This document shows positions 12,290-20,505 of a DNA stretch of 64,000 nucleotides, piece after piece. A model generated the notes under the pieces. The model made no database searches. It was not told where the DNA came from and saw nothing but the letters and a program-made list of their open reading frames with translations. Origin of the DNA: Bradyrhizobium sp. KBS0727 (lineage in GTDB: Bacteria > Pseudomonadota > Alphaproteobacteria > Rhizobiales > Xanthobacteraceae). Numbering within the stretch: the first letter of the stretch is position 1; each line of letters starts with the position of its first letter. Both the position numbers and the translations under genes were made by a program. The DNA lies in NCBI RefSeq assembly GCF_005937885.2, contig NZ_CP042176.1, positions 620,001-684,000 of the forward strand. The letters run 5' to 3'.

Positions 12290-13783
12290 ATGAATGTGCA
12301 GGTGACGGCGCACGGTTCGAAGGCGAACGACAATGCGTTCGCCTCGCGATCGCTGCGGCGAGATAACGATCGCATCATCGAGACCAGTATTCCCGCGCGG
12401 CTCGATAATCTGCGTTGGAGCGGGTTTCACACCCGTGTGGTGCTGGCGCTCGGAATCACCTGGATTCTGGATGGGCTGGAAGTCACGCTGGCGGGCTCGC
12501 TGGCCGGCGCGTTGAAGGAAAGCCCGGCGCTGCATTTCTCGAATTTCGACGTCGGATTTGCCAACAGTGCGTATCTGGCGGGCGCCGTGCTCGGCGCCTT
12601 GGGCTTCGGCTGGCTGACCGACCGGATCGGTCGCAGGAAGCTGTTCTTCATCACGCTGGCGCTCTATCTGACGGCGACCGCCGCAACGGCCCTGTCATGG
12701 AGCGTGGCGAGTTACGCGCTGTTCCGTTTTTTGACGGGCGCGGGGATCGGCGGCGAATACACCGCGATCAATTCGACGATCCAGGAATTGGTGCCGGCGC
12801 GCTACCGCGGCTGGACCGACCTCGTGATCAACGGCAGCTTCTGGATTGGCGCGGCGATTGGCGCGTTCAGCGCCATTGTTCTGCTCGATCCCGCCGTGAT
12901 CGCTCCCGATCTCGGTTGGCGGCTGGCCTATCTCACCGGTGCAGGTCTCGGCCTGATCGTGTTCGTGATGCGGATGTGGATTCCGGAAAGCCCGCGCTGG
13001 CTGATGATCCACGGCCGTCCCGACCAGGCGCATGCGATCATGGCGGAGATCGAGAAATCGGCAGCGGGGGACGTGCCGCAGCAAACTCTCCCGAAGATCA
13101 GGATACGCATGCGCGATCATACCCCGCTGCGGGAAGTGGCCGATACCTTGTTCAAGGTCCATCGTCAGCGCTCGCTGGTCGGACTGGTGCTGATGGCCGC
13201 GCAGGCGTTTTTCTACAACGCCATCTTCTTTACCTTCGCGCTGGTGCTGACCGACTTCTTCGGTATCCCGGCCAGTCAGATCGGCTGGTACATCCTGCCG
13301 TTCGCCGCGGGTAATTTTCTGGGGCCCCTGCTGCTCGGAAAACTGTTCGATACGCTGGGTCGCCGCGTGATGATCACACTGACCTATGGGGTCTCGGGCG
13401 TGCTGCTCGCGGTGTCCGGCTATCTGTTTTCGATCGGCGCGCTGAGCGCGCAGACCCAGACCATCGCCTGGATGGTGATCTTCTTCTTTGCGTCGCCGGC
13501 GGCGAGTGCGGCCTATCTCACCGTCAGCGAGACGTTCCCGCTGGAAGTCCGGGCGCTGGCGATCGCGCTGTTCTACGCGATCGGCACCGGCATTGGCGGC
13601 GTGGCGGGTCCCGCCTTGTTCGGGGCGCTGATCGATACCGGATCTCGCAACTCTGTTTTCGCCGGCTATCTGTTCGGGTCGGCATTGATGGTCGCGGCCG
13701 CCGTCGTCGCCTGGCGATACGCGGTCGCGGCCGAGCGCAAATCGCTCGAATCGGTTGCACGGCCGCTTGCCTTTGTGGAGTAG
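12290..13783 (+). CDS. MFS transporter, sugar-porter-like
   Basis: The 497-residue membrane protein has about 12 hydrophobic helices in two halves. MFS signatures include GWLTDRIGRRKLFFITL after helix 2 and GKLFDTLGRRVMITLTYG in the second half, and RFLTGAGIGGEYTAINSTIQE is typical of sugar and aromatic-acid porters. The otsB start lies 6 bases after its stop, so the two are cotranscribed. The substrate is unknown; a link to trehalose or osmolyte movement is plausible from context only. No clear ribosome binding site precedes the ATG at 12290. Confidence 0.88.
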   Translation: MNVQVTAHGSKANDNAFASRSLRRDNDRIIETSIPARLDNLRWSGFHTRVVLALGITWILDGLEVTLAGSLAGALKESPALHFSNFDVGFANSAYLAGAVLGALGFGWLTDRIGRRKLFFITLALYLTATAATALSWSVASYALFRFLTGAGIGGEYTAINSTIQELVPARYRGWTDLVINGSFWIGAAIGAFSAIVLLDPAVIAPDLGWRLAYLTGAGLGLIVFVMRMWIPESPRWLMIHGRPDQAHAIMAEIEKSAAGDVPQQTLPKIRIRMRDHTPLREVADTLFKVHRQRSLVGLVLMAAQAFFYNAIFFTFALVLTDFFGIPASQIGWYILPFAAGNFLGPLLLGKLFDTLGRRVMITLTYGVSGVLLAVSGYLFSIGALSAQTQTIAWMVIFFFASPAASAAYLTVSETFPLEVRALAIALFYAIGTGIGGVAGPALFGALIDTGSRNSVFAGYLFGSALMVAAAVVAWRYAVAAERKSLESVARPLAFVE

Positions 13784-13789
13784 AATGAG

Positions 13790-14626
13790 ATGAATCAGGA
13801 ACTGGCTGAAATGCCGTTGGAAGACGAAATCGCGGACGACGATACGGGTGCGCCGGAAACCGTTCCGGTGCCGCGCTCGCTGGTGCCGCATCTGCGCGAG
13901 TGTGCCGTGCTGCTCGACATCGACGGTACGCTGCTCGATCTGGCGCCGACGCCGCGCGAAGTCTGGGTGCCGCCGGGCCTGGCGAAGACGCTCCATCGTT
14001 TGCTGGAGCGGACCGATGGCGCGCTAGCGTTGGTCAGCGGGCGCTCGCTCAACGATATCGATCTGATCTTCGCGCCGGATCAATTCCCGGCGGTCGGCGG
14101 TCATGGCGCGGAGATGCGAATTCGCGGTGACAGCGAAGCCGTCGACGCCCATGCGCCGCCGATGGACAAGGAATTGAAGCGGCGGCTCGCCGCCATCGCC
14201 AAGTTGAGCCCTGGAATATTGCTGGAAGACAAGGGCTATTCGCTGGCGCTGCATTACCGGCTCGCGCCGCATGCGGAAAAGGCGATCTACGCGGCGGTGT
14301 CGCTGATCAGGGCCGATCTGCCGAGCGCGCCGATCGAAGTGCTGCCCGGAAAATGCGTCTGCGAGATCAAGCATTCCGGATTCAACAAGGCGAGCGGCGT
14401 GCGCGAACTGATGATGCACGAGCCCTTCAGGGGGCGCCGTCCGTTCTTCATCGGCGACGACGTCACCGACGAATCGGTGTTCGCCATCATGCCGGATATG
14501 GACGGCCTCGCATTTTCCGTCGGCCGTCGCGCCAAGGGCGTGGCCGGACATTTCGATACGCCAAGCGATGTGCGGGAGTTTCTCTCGCATCTGCTTGACG
14601 ACGAAAGGGACGCAAGCCTGCCATAA
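13790..14626 (+). CDS. otsB: Trehalose-6-phosphate phosphatase
   Basis: Removes phosphate from trehalose-6-phosphate to give trehalose, a stress protectant. The 278-residue HAD enzyme has the nucleophile motif LLDIDGTLLDL near residue 43, a VSGRS motif, and the late acidic motif FIGDDVTDESVF. These are typical of the OtsB family. It is tightly linked to the upstream MFS gene and precedes otsA, which has its own stress-type promoter. Confidence 0.94.
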   Translation: MNQELAEMPLEDEIADDDTGAPETVPVPRSLVPHLRECAVLLDIDGTLLDLAPTPREVWVPPGLAKTLHRLLERTDGALALVSGRSLNDIDLIFAPDQFPAVGGHGAEMRIRGDSEAVDAHAPPMDKELKRRLAAIAKLSPGILLEDKGYSLALHYRLAPHAEKAIYAAVSLIRADLPSAPIEVLPGKCVCEIKHSGFNKASGVRELMMHEPFRGRRPFFIGDDVTDESVFAIMPDMDGLAFSVGRRAKGVAGHFDTPSDVREFLSHLLDDERDASLP

Positions 14627-14769
14627 ACGTTCTGGTGTCGCCGGGTTTCAACCATCATTTCTTCGCGCTTCATCCTCGTTGTCACGTCGAATTTTATTTT
14701 TCGTGAGTTCCGGTGAGTTCCGCCCCGTCGCAGCCCGAATTTGGTTTCAATTCGTTGAAACGGTGATCA

Positions 14770-14794
14770 GGAACCATATTGATGAATGGTTGTT
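14770..14794 (+). promoter_or_regulatory. EcfG-type promoter before otsA
   Basis: GGAAC at 14770-14774 and TGTT at 14791-14794 are separated by 16 bases, one mismatch from GGAAC-N16-CGTT. It lies 31 bases before the otsA start codon, a suitable distance. The same spacing is seen upstream of the MFS-otsB genes. Confidence 0.6.
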
Positions 14795-14825
14795 AACTTG
14801 CGAGCGAACCAACAGGAGGGGACCT

Positions 14826-16289
14826 GTGAACCTCGTCGTCGTCTCAAATCGCGTGGCGCACGCCAAGCCGAACGAACCCATGACCGGGGGACTCGCGGCG
14901 GCGTTATTGCCCGTTGTCGAGAAATCGGGCGCGATCTGGGTCGGTTCCAGCGGCCGGGTCCGTGACGGGAACCAGAAGGAACCTTTCGCCGAAATCGAGG
15001 CCTTGGGGACGGGCGCGCTCGCGATGCTCGATCTGCCGGCCGCGCATTACGGCGGCTATTATGAAGGCTTCGCCAATTCGGCCTTGTGGCCGGCGCTGCA
15101 CTCGCGCGCCGACCTGATCCGCGCTTCCGAGGAGGACTACGCCAGTTACCGCGAAGTGAACGCCTTCATGGCGCGCGCGCTGCTGCGATTCCAGAATCCG
15201 GATTCGATGTTCTGGATCCAGGATTATCACTTCCTGGCGCTGGCCGCGGAGTTGCGTGATCTCGGCATCACGCAACCGATCGGACTCTTCATGCATACGC
15301 CGTGGCCCGCGCGCGCGGTGATCGCCGGCGTGCCGCATCATCGTGCGTTGATCGAGGCGATGCTGGCCTACGATCTCGTCGGCTTCCAGACCGACGAGGA
15401 TTGCGAGAACTTCCTGTCCTACGCGCAGGTGGATCTCGATCTCGTCGTGCACGCTGGGGTCGTGATCTCGCAGCACGGCCGGACCCGCGCCGAGGTGTTT
15501 CCGATCGGTATCGATCCGCAGAAGTTTGCCCAGCTCGCGGCCAAGGCCGTGACCCATCCCGATGTCTCGCGGCTGCGGCGCAGCCTGAACGGCGAGGCGC
15601 TGGCGATCGGCGTCGACCGGCTGGACTATTCCAAGGGACTGGTCAACCGCATCAAGGCGTTCGACCGGATGTGGACGTTGCAGCCGCAGCTCAAGCGCGC
15701 GGCATCGTTGCTACAGATCGCAACGCCGTCGCGCGGCGCGATCGAGGCCTACGGCAACCTGCAGAGCGAACTTGCCAGGCTCGTCAGCGACGTCAACGGC
15801 ATCCACGGCGAAGCCGACTGGACGCCGATCCGCTATCTCAACAAGGGTTTTGGCCAGGCGGTGCTGGCAGGTCTCTATCGTACCGCGCAGGTAGGCGTGG
15901 TGACGCCGCTACAGGACGGCATGAACCTCGTTGCCAAGGAATATGTCGCCGCGCAAAATCCGGAGAATCCCGGCGTGCTGGTGCTGTCGAAATACGCCGG
16001 CGCCGCCAACGAGCTCGACGCCGCGCTGCTGGTCAATCCGCATGACATCGACGGCATGGCGCGCGCCATTGCGACCGCGCTGTCGATGCCGCTGCCCGAA
16101 CGGCGGATGCGCTGGGAAGCGATGATGACGAGACTGCGCAACCACACCATTCAGCAGTGGTCTGCCGATTTCATCGACGCGCTGCAGGAAAGCCAAGTCG
16201 ATGCAGGCCCTTTGGGACCGATGCCGGCTGAACCGCCGACCCCGTCGTGGCCGCTTCGTTCGGTCAACGGCGGTGTGCGGTATCATTAG
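14826..16289 (+). CDS. otsA: Trehalose-6-phosphate synthase
   Basis: Makes trehalose-6-phosphate from UDP-glucose and glucose-6-phosphate. The 487-residue GT20 enzyme shows SNRV, MTGGLAAAL, WIQDYHFLALA, HTPWP, DRLDYSKGL and PLQDGMNLVAKEY, covering substrate and nucleotide sites. The GTG at 14826 is preceded by AGGAGGGG, and the protein starts at the conserved beta strand (NLVVVSNRV). The frame is open far upstream to 14568, but that extension overlaps otsB and has no family similarity. It forms the trehalose pathway with otsB. Confidence 0.96.
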   Translation: MNLVVVSNRVAHAKPNEPMTGGLAAALLPVVEKSGAIWVGSSGRVRDGNQKEPFAEIEALGTGALAMLDLPAAHYGGYYEGFANSALWPALHSRADLIRASEEDYASYREVNAFMARALLRFQNPDSMFWIQDYHFLALAAELRDLGITQPIGLFMHTPWPARAVIAGVPHHRALIEAMLAYDLVGFQTDEDCENFLSYAQVDLDLVVHAGVVISQHGRTRAEVFPIGIDPQKFAQLAAKAVTHPDVSRLRRSLNGEALAIGVDRLDYSKGLVNRIKAFDRMWTLQPQLKRAASLLQIATPSRGAIEAYGNLQSELARLVSDVNGIHGEADWTPIRYLNKGFGQAVLAGLYRTAQVGVVTPLQDGMNLVAKEYVAAQNPENPGVLVLSKYAGAANELDAALLVNPHDIDGMARAIATALSMPLPERRMRWEAMMTRLRNHTIQQWSADFIDALQESQVDAGPLGPMPAEPPTPSWPLRSVNGGVRYH

Positions 16290-16316
16290 AAACGTCAAGC
16301 GCTCGCTGGCAATCTT

Positions 16317-16446
16317 CTCCTCATCCTGAGGAGCGGCCACGTGGCCGCGTCTCGAAGGATGAAAGCCCGGCCTCATGGTTCGAGACGCAGCGGAGCCTGT
16401 CATCGGGCGCGCATTCGCGCGACCCGTTGGCGCTCCTCACCATGAG
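16317..16446. repeat. Intergenic repeat beginning TCCTCATCCTGAGGAGC
   Basis: The segment starts with CCTCATCCTGAGG, contains GGCCACGTGGCC, and ends near CTCCTCACCATGAGG. It also has a GTCTCGAAGGATG block paired with a later TTCGAGACGC. It resembles a common intergenic repeat of Bradyrhizobium genomes (recalled, not checked). No second copy is in this window. It lies between the convergent ends of otsA and the next gene. Confidence 0.55.
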
Positions 16447-16461
16447 GGAGTCAAATCGACC

Positions 16462-16809
16462 TCAGTAGCAATACGACACGCCATCGAGCACCGGGCAGCG
16501 CGCCCGGCGCGGGTCGCTGGGATTTTCCATCGGCACGACGCCCTTGCCCTGGCCGCCGGCGAACACGCCCTGGCCAACGATGACCGATGGTTTGTGGCCG
16601 ACGATGACACTCGGATGCGGCGAGGCCAGGCGCGATCGCGTGCCGTCGGCCCAGATGATCGCGTCGCCCGCGAACATCCCGCGCCTGCCGTCGTCGCAAC
16701 TCACATCCGTGCCCTGGCGGGTACAGGCCTGCGCCATCGCCGGGCCGGCGGCGCCCGCGGCAAAAGCCGCCATCAGGACAGGGAACAGGAGTGTCCGCGT
16801 GATGTTCAT
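16462..16809 (-). CDS. Small secreted protein of unknown function
   Basis: A 115-residue protein with a clear Sec signal peptide (MNITRTLLFPVLMAAFAAGA, then ending AMAQ near residue 27). The mature part has two cysteine pairs, in CTRQGTDVSCDDGRRG and CPVLDGVSYCY, suggesting disulphides in the periplasm. I do not recognise a named family. The ATG at 16809 is preferred over an upstream start because it begins the signal peptide directly. Confidence 0.7.
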   Translation of the reverse strand: MNITRTLLFPVLMAAFAAGAAGPAMAQACTRQGTDVSCDDGRRGMFAGDAIIWADGTRSRLASPHPSVIVGHKPSVIVGQGVFAGGQGKGVVPMENPSDPRRARCPVLDGVSYCY

Positions 16810-17015
16810 GCCGTCCTCCGCCCGCAGAATCCGCTGAGTTGCCGCTACGGTCGTCGGCAATAGCAGGATTTCGGTTCAAGGCGCCAGCATCCGCCGCCGC
16901 GGCGCTTGGGGTTGGTGCGAAATTATCAAATAAATTCAATTGGTTGGGGAAACTTCGACGGCTGCGCCCGGCGTCCCTTGCAAAATCGGTCCTGCCCCTT
17001 CAAGAGAGGGCCGCT

Positions 17016-17105
17016 GGAGAGATGGCCGAGTGGCTTAAGGCGCACGCTTGGAAAGCGTGTGTGCGGGAAACCGTACCGTGGGTTCGAATCCCACTCTCTC
17101 CGCCA
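17016..17105 (+). tRNA. tRNA-Ser(GGA)
   Basis: Acceptor arms GGAGAGA and TCTCTCC pair, with discriminator G and encoded CCA at 17103-17105. The anticodon loop TTGGAAA gives GGA (17050-17052), reading UCC and UCU. A long variable arm (GTGCGGGAAACCGTAC) and the T-arm GTGGGTTCGAATCCCAC are typical of serine tRNAs. It lies at the left border of a gene-poor accessory segment. Confidence 0.97.
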
Positions 17106-17214
17106 GCCTGACCAAAAAACGCTCATTTCCCAGTATCTTACGAAATGGGTTGATCGGCGGCCCATATTCCCGCCCATACTCTTTATGGGACGAGGGAAGC
17201 ACGGCTACTAGCGC

Positions 17215-17580
17215 CTATTTCTCAGGAAACTTTCGCGTGGAACTTGCAGTTCCTAGCGTTCCGCCTGCGCCGATCGCCGTAACATCAAATCGATAGTTGT
17301 GGCTGCCGCTCGGGGGGCTCGGGGGCGAATAGTTGTTCAGCGCACCGCAAGGAATTGCCTTTTGTCCGGTGTAGGCAACATTGCCGCCGCCGTGATTGTA
17401 GTCCGGTTTATCTAGGTCAATCATGTGGAATTGAAGTGTTTTCGTCCCGCTCGGAACGCCGCTCAACGAAAACACCGGAGAAGGTCCACCACACCATTTG
17501 AAGGTTGCCGAAAAGGCCGACGCATTGACCGTGCTTGCGACCAGCAGACCGACCGCGCAAAGACACATCTGAATACGCAT
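17215..17580 (-). CDS. PEBP-like (YbhB/YbcL family) secreted protein, short
   Basis: The 121-residue product begins with a signal peptide (MRIQMCLCAVGLLVASTVNA). The mature part shows the PEBP pattern: HMIDLDKPDYNHGGGN near the middle and YSPPSPPSGSHNYRFDV. It is shorter than usual for the family (about 150-180), with little sequence before the ligand-site motif. Its function is probably periplasmic ligand binding, but this is unproven. It is the first gene to the right of tRNA-Ser. Confidence 0.7.
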   Translation of the reverse strand: MRIQMCLCAVGLLVASTVNASAFSATFKWCGGPSPVFSLSGVPSGTKTLQFHMIDLDKPDYNHGGGNVAYTGQKAIPCGALNNYSPPSPPSGSHNYRFDVTAIGAGGTLGTASSTRKFPEK

Positions 17581-17655
17581 TTTTTGTCCCAACCTTTTCT
17601 GGCACCCGCTGATGAGTGAAATCGAGGGTAACAGGCGACCCAGCTAAATCAACCA

Positions 17656-17856
17656 CTAGGACCATATCGAGAATTCTATCAACCTTGAGCCACCTCGAAA
17701 AGTCGGGGTCATGGTGTCCGGGCAATCGAGCTTCTTGCGACAATCAGAGAGACGTTGTCTCGGTTGGTTGACGATCAGCGCCTTGACGGCCTCGCGGGCA
17801 TCACCGCCGCACGCCTCGATAGCTTGATCCGCTGCCTCCTCAAGCTGGCCCATCAA
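17656..17856 (-). pseudogene. Probable truncated remnant of a small hypothetical gene
   Basis: Residues 5-30 (EEAADQAIEACGGDAREAVK, then ALIV) resemble a small conserved Bradyrhizobium protein that I recall continuing with a helical segment. Here the similarity stops abruptly after ALIV, and the rest reads as unrelated sequence. A frameshift or truncation is likely. It could instead be a genuine 66-residue protein. Confidence 0.35.
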
Positions 17857-18122
17857 GCCATGTCCCGCTTTGCCATTTCATCGAATGGGACAGCAACGCT
17901 GGCTTGAAGAGCATCGCCGCCAGTCACATGTCATAAGGATCGGGGATCGTTGGCCCGACACACTGGCAACGCACCCACCGCCTCATTGAAGGTCGTGTGC
18001 GTCCAAATAAGAGCGAGCACGGGCTGCGTTCGAGCACCGCTCGACACAGTACCTCTACGCAAACGCAACGGCACGAGCCGTCGAGGGAGACCTTGGCGGC
18101 TTTTTGCGTGTGGAATCATGCT
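17857..18122. other. Non-coding stretch in the accessory segment
   Basis: Together with the flanking remnant this is about 530 bases without a convincing gene. A short minus-strand frame at 17931-18119 lacks recognisable features. No terminator or repeat stands out. Confidence 0.4.
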
Positions 18123-18299
18123 CTAGTCTTCGTCCGGCTCGCGCACGACCGGCGGTTCGTCGGCGCGGTCCTCTTCCTCTTCCTCTTCCTCTTCATCCTC
18201 GTCAGGATGATCTCGGGGCGGCATCGTGTTGCCCATGATCACGAAGGGACTCCAGTCGATCAACCTGGTGGAAAATTCCTCGGGGATGCGTGGGGTCAT
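18123..18299 (-). CDS. Small acidic-tailed hypothetical protein
   Basis: A 58-residue protein beginning MTPRIPEEFSTRLIDWSPFV, with a long run of Asp/Glu (DEDEEEEEEEED) encoded by a CTCTTC-type simple repeat (18172-18197), then ending VREPDED. I recall similar small proteins in Bradyrhizobium, so it is probably real. The acidic tail length may vary through repeat slippage. Function is unknown. Confidence 0.55.
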   Translation of the reverse strand: MTPRIPEEFSTRLIDWSPFVIMGNTMPPRDHPDEDEEEEEEEEDRADEPPVVREPDED

Positions 18300-18325
18300 G
18301 TTTTTGCTCCTCCCAAGGCAAGGCA

Positions 18326-18643
18326 TCATCGAAGCAGTCGCGCAGTGTTAGCGGCGGCCTCAGCCAGCATCTCGCAGAGCTGGCGCTTGGTGAATTCCTT
18401 AGGCTTTGGCTTGTGTGAAGACATCACCTTTTCCACCGGGCGGTGGCATGCCGCCAACGATGGCCTCGCGATGATCTTGGGATTGGCGGTTGGCGGCTTG
18501 TGACCGCGCTTCAGGCCCATGCGCAGCAACTTGGCGCAGACCGCGTTACGGCTATACCCGAGACGGCGCGCGATCTGCGCGGCGCTGTGGCCCTTGGTCC
18601 AAAGCGCTGTGAGTAACGCAACGTCGGAGGCGTTCCACTCCAT
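18326..18643 (-). CDS. GcrA-like DNA-binding protein
   Basis: The 105-residue protein starts MEWNASDVALLTALWTKGHS, then QIARRLGYSRNAVCAKLLRMGL. This is the N-terminal helix-turn-helix of GcrA, the alphaproteobacterial cell-cycle regulator that works with sigma-70 and methylated DNA. The C-terminal sigma-interacting part of GcrA is not recognisable, so it may be a paralogue with a different role or a phage/island regulator. It starts divergently from a 45-codon gene at 18767. Confidence 0.7.
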   Translation of the reverse strand: MEWNASDVALLTALWTKGHSAAQIARRLGYSRNAVCAKLLRMGLKRGHKPPTANPKIIARPSLAACHRPVEKVMSSHKPKPKEFTKRQLCEMLAEAAANTARLLR

Positions 18644-18766
18644 GGCAGATGGCTTATACACCAAACACAAAGGACTGCGAAAGGTTTGGCGGCACCGACT
18701 TTTTTAGATTGCCCTCTTCCGGAATTGGACTAGCCTGCTGAACGCAGTTTTTGGGAGGGCGCGCAC

Positions 18767-18904
18767 GTGAACTCCACCCTTAAAATTCAGACACCAGAAG
18801 CAATAACCTTGATCGAAAAGATCAAGGCCGAACTCAAAAAGCGTGCCGAGGCAAGGGCCATGCGGATGTGGCTGAGAAAGCCCAAAAGGCTGGCGAGACG
18901 TTGA
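18767..18904 (+). CDS. Possible 45-residue basic protein
   Basis: A GTG at 18767 preceded by GGGAGG at good spacing opens a 45-codon frame ending TGA at 18902. The product is lysine- and arginine-rich in its second half (KIKAELKKRAEARAMRMWLR), likely helical. No family is recognised. The ribosome site is the main support. Confidence 0.4.
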   Translation: MNSTLKIQTPEAITLIEKIKAELKKRAEARAMRMWLRKPKRLARR

Positions 18905-19183
18905 GGGCTAGTCGATCAGCTCATCGGTATCGCCGGTCTCTTTGAAAAGCGTCCTCAGCAACCGCCATAGCTCGCGGTGCGCAGCAGTTTGCCACCGCCG
19001 CAGACGATGACACCGCAATCGGCAGCGCAGCTGACCGATGTCTGCGCTCGGGGAGAAATCCCATTTCAAGGGCGTCGGGACCGTGTTTTTAGTGTCCCAG
19101 TTTGAAATTCCCGCGCAACGTTGACCGTCACCCCCTGCCGCGAGCCGTGGTATGCTTTAGCGCGAAGCAGGGAGAAAAAGCTT

Positions 19184-19369
19184 ATGCCCGTGGGGCTATT
19201 TCGTGAGGAAGGGTGGGTGCAGGTCGATTACGGGACCGGCACCACCATTCCGGTCCCACGCTCAAAGTATGAGGCAAATGGATATAAGCCGGATTTCGAT
19301 AAACTACCGTCGGAAGCGGAGTATTGGGCCGCAGAGAAAAAGAAGGAAGATGATTCCAAGGGGGCCTAA
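19184..19369 (+). CDS. Small hypothetical protein
   Basis: A 61-residue protein starting MPVGLFREEGWVQVDYGTGT, with an acidic/lysine-rich end (AEYWAAEKKKEDDSKG). AGGGAG lies 10 bases before the ATG. I know no family, but the hydrophilic composition and ribosome site suggest a real gene. It is followed 56 bases later by the GrlR-like gene and may share its transcript. Confidence 0.5.
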   Translation: MPVGLFREEGWVQVDYGTGTTIPVPRSKYEANGYKPDFDKLPSEAEYWAAEKKKEDDSKGA

Positions 19370-19425
19370 TCGGCAACGAAGATATGTCGCGGTGCCCAGG
19401 CGCGATAACATCGGAGGGGACGCGG

Positions 19426-19758
19426 ATGATCACTGAGGGGAAATATTCCGTCTGGTTCAGAACGCCCGTCGGCGAGGGCGCTGGGATGGTGGTGTTTGGC
19501 CCCGATGGCAAGCTGAGCGGGGGTGATACAACGTTTTCTTACACCGGGGATTGGGAGCAAGACCGGAAGCGGTTCAAAGCCACATTGTCTGCAAAGCGAA
19601 CGTTGCCCGGTCCGCCCGGTGTGTTTGGAATGGATGAAATCGATATAGTTGTCGCTGGCTACTCCGATGGCGGTGTCTCGGTTTCATGCACAGGATTTGC
19701 AAGACAATCGCCGGGGTTGAAGCTGGATGTCACGCTGGTTCGCATACGTGACGATTAG
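19426..19758 (+). CDS. GrlR-family protein
   Basis: The 110-residue protein resembles GrlR, the regulator first known from the enteropathogenic E. coli LEE island. Visible blocks are GKYSVWFRTPVGEGAGMVVF, DGKLSGGDTTFSYTGDWEQD and FGMDEIDIVVAG, giving a beta-barrel, lipocalin-like pattern. GrlR-like proteins occur widely in rhizobia without type III secretion genes, and none are seen here, so its target is unknown. GGAGGGGAC precedes the start. Confidence 0.7.
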   Translation: MITEGKYSVWFRTPVGEGAGMVVFGPDGKLSGGDTTFSYTGDWEQDRKRFKATLSAKRTLPGPPGVFGMDEIDIVVAGYSDGGVSVSCTGFARQSPGLKLDVTLVRIRDD

Positions 19759-19995
19759 CGTTCCTTAGGCTCGGTATGGGGCGACGCTGTCGCTCAAAGA
19801 GCATTGAACAAGCCCGCCGCCGTCCAAATAAAACCGGCGATCCTTTACGAGGGGCCACTTCCCGAAATTGGCACTTTTCGGACAATGTCCGCTCCCGGGA
19901 GTAGAGCGGAAGTCTCATTTCAAGGACGACACTTCCGTTTTTGACCCGACTGAGAGATTAGCGCAATATGGTTTGATATTAGCAAGGAACGGATC

Positions 19996-20505
19996 GTGTC
20001 CATGCGCGGAGCCGCCGCCGTCATCGGTACCGCCATCTTCTTCGTGTTCGTGCCCTGCGTGCTGGCCGGGGTGGTCCCGTGGTGGATTTCGCGCTGGGAG
20101 TTCCAGTTGTCGTTCCTCGGAGTCGAACTCACGCGCTTCGTCGGCGCCGCGCTGATTCTTGCCGGCGTAGCCGGGCTCGTGGATTCATTCGTGCGTTTTG
20201 CGCTGCAGGGGCTCGGCACGCCGGCGCCGATCGCCCCGCCCCAACACCTCGTCGTTACCGGCCTGTATCGCTACGTGCGCAATCCCATGTACGTTGCCGT
20301 CGTCGCCGTCATTCTGGGCCAAGCGATCCTGTTCGGCGACTGGCGTCTCATGACTTACGGCGGGCTCATGTGGCTCGCCTTCCACGCCTTTGTCCTGACG
20401 TACGAGGAGCCGGTGCTTGCTCAGAAGTTTGGGGCCCAGTACGAGGATTTTCGGGCCAGCGTTCCGCGGTGGATTCCGCGGCTGTCTCCATGGCGCACCG
20501 CATAA
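19996..20505 (+). CDS. Isoprenylcysteine carboxyl methyltransferase-family membrane protein
   Basis: The 169-residue membrane protein has about four to five hydrophobic helices. The conserved C-terminal cofactor region is visible: LVVTGLYRYVRNPMYVAVV, then EEPVLAQKFGAQYEDF. This is the SAM-binding pattern of the ICMT/PEMT family. The bacterial substrates are generally unknown. Start may be the GTG at 19996 or the ATG at 20002. Confidence 0.82.
   Translation: MSMRGAAAVIGTAIFFVFVPCVLAGVVPWWISRWEFQLSFLGVELTRFVGAALILAGVAGLVDSFVRFALQGLGTPAPIAPPQHLVVTGLYRYVRNPMYVAVVAVILGQAILFGDWRLMTYGGLMWLAFHAFVLTYEEPVLAQKFGAQYEDFRASVPRWIPRLSPWRTA

Noticed and set aside
17417..17743. A 108-codon minus-strand frame overlapping the PEBP-like gene
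   Set aside because: Out of frame with the recognised PEBP motifs and without a ribosome site.
18172..18197. The CTCTTC simple repeat as a phase-variation switch
   Set aside because: The repeat is an imperfect mixture of Glu and Asp codons near the end of a small gene and would mostly change tail length; no evidence for switching.
19426..19758. The GrlR-like gene as evidence for a type III secretion locus
   Set aside because: No secretion apparatus genes are present, and GrlR-like proteins occur widely without them.
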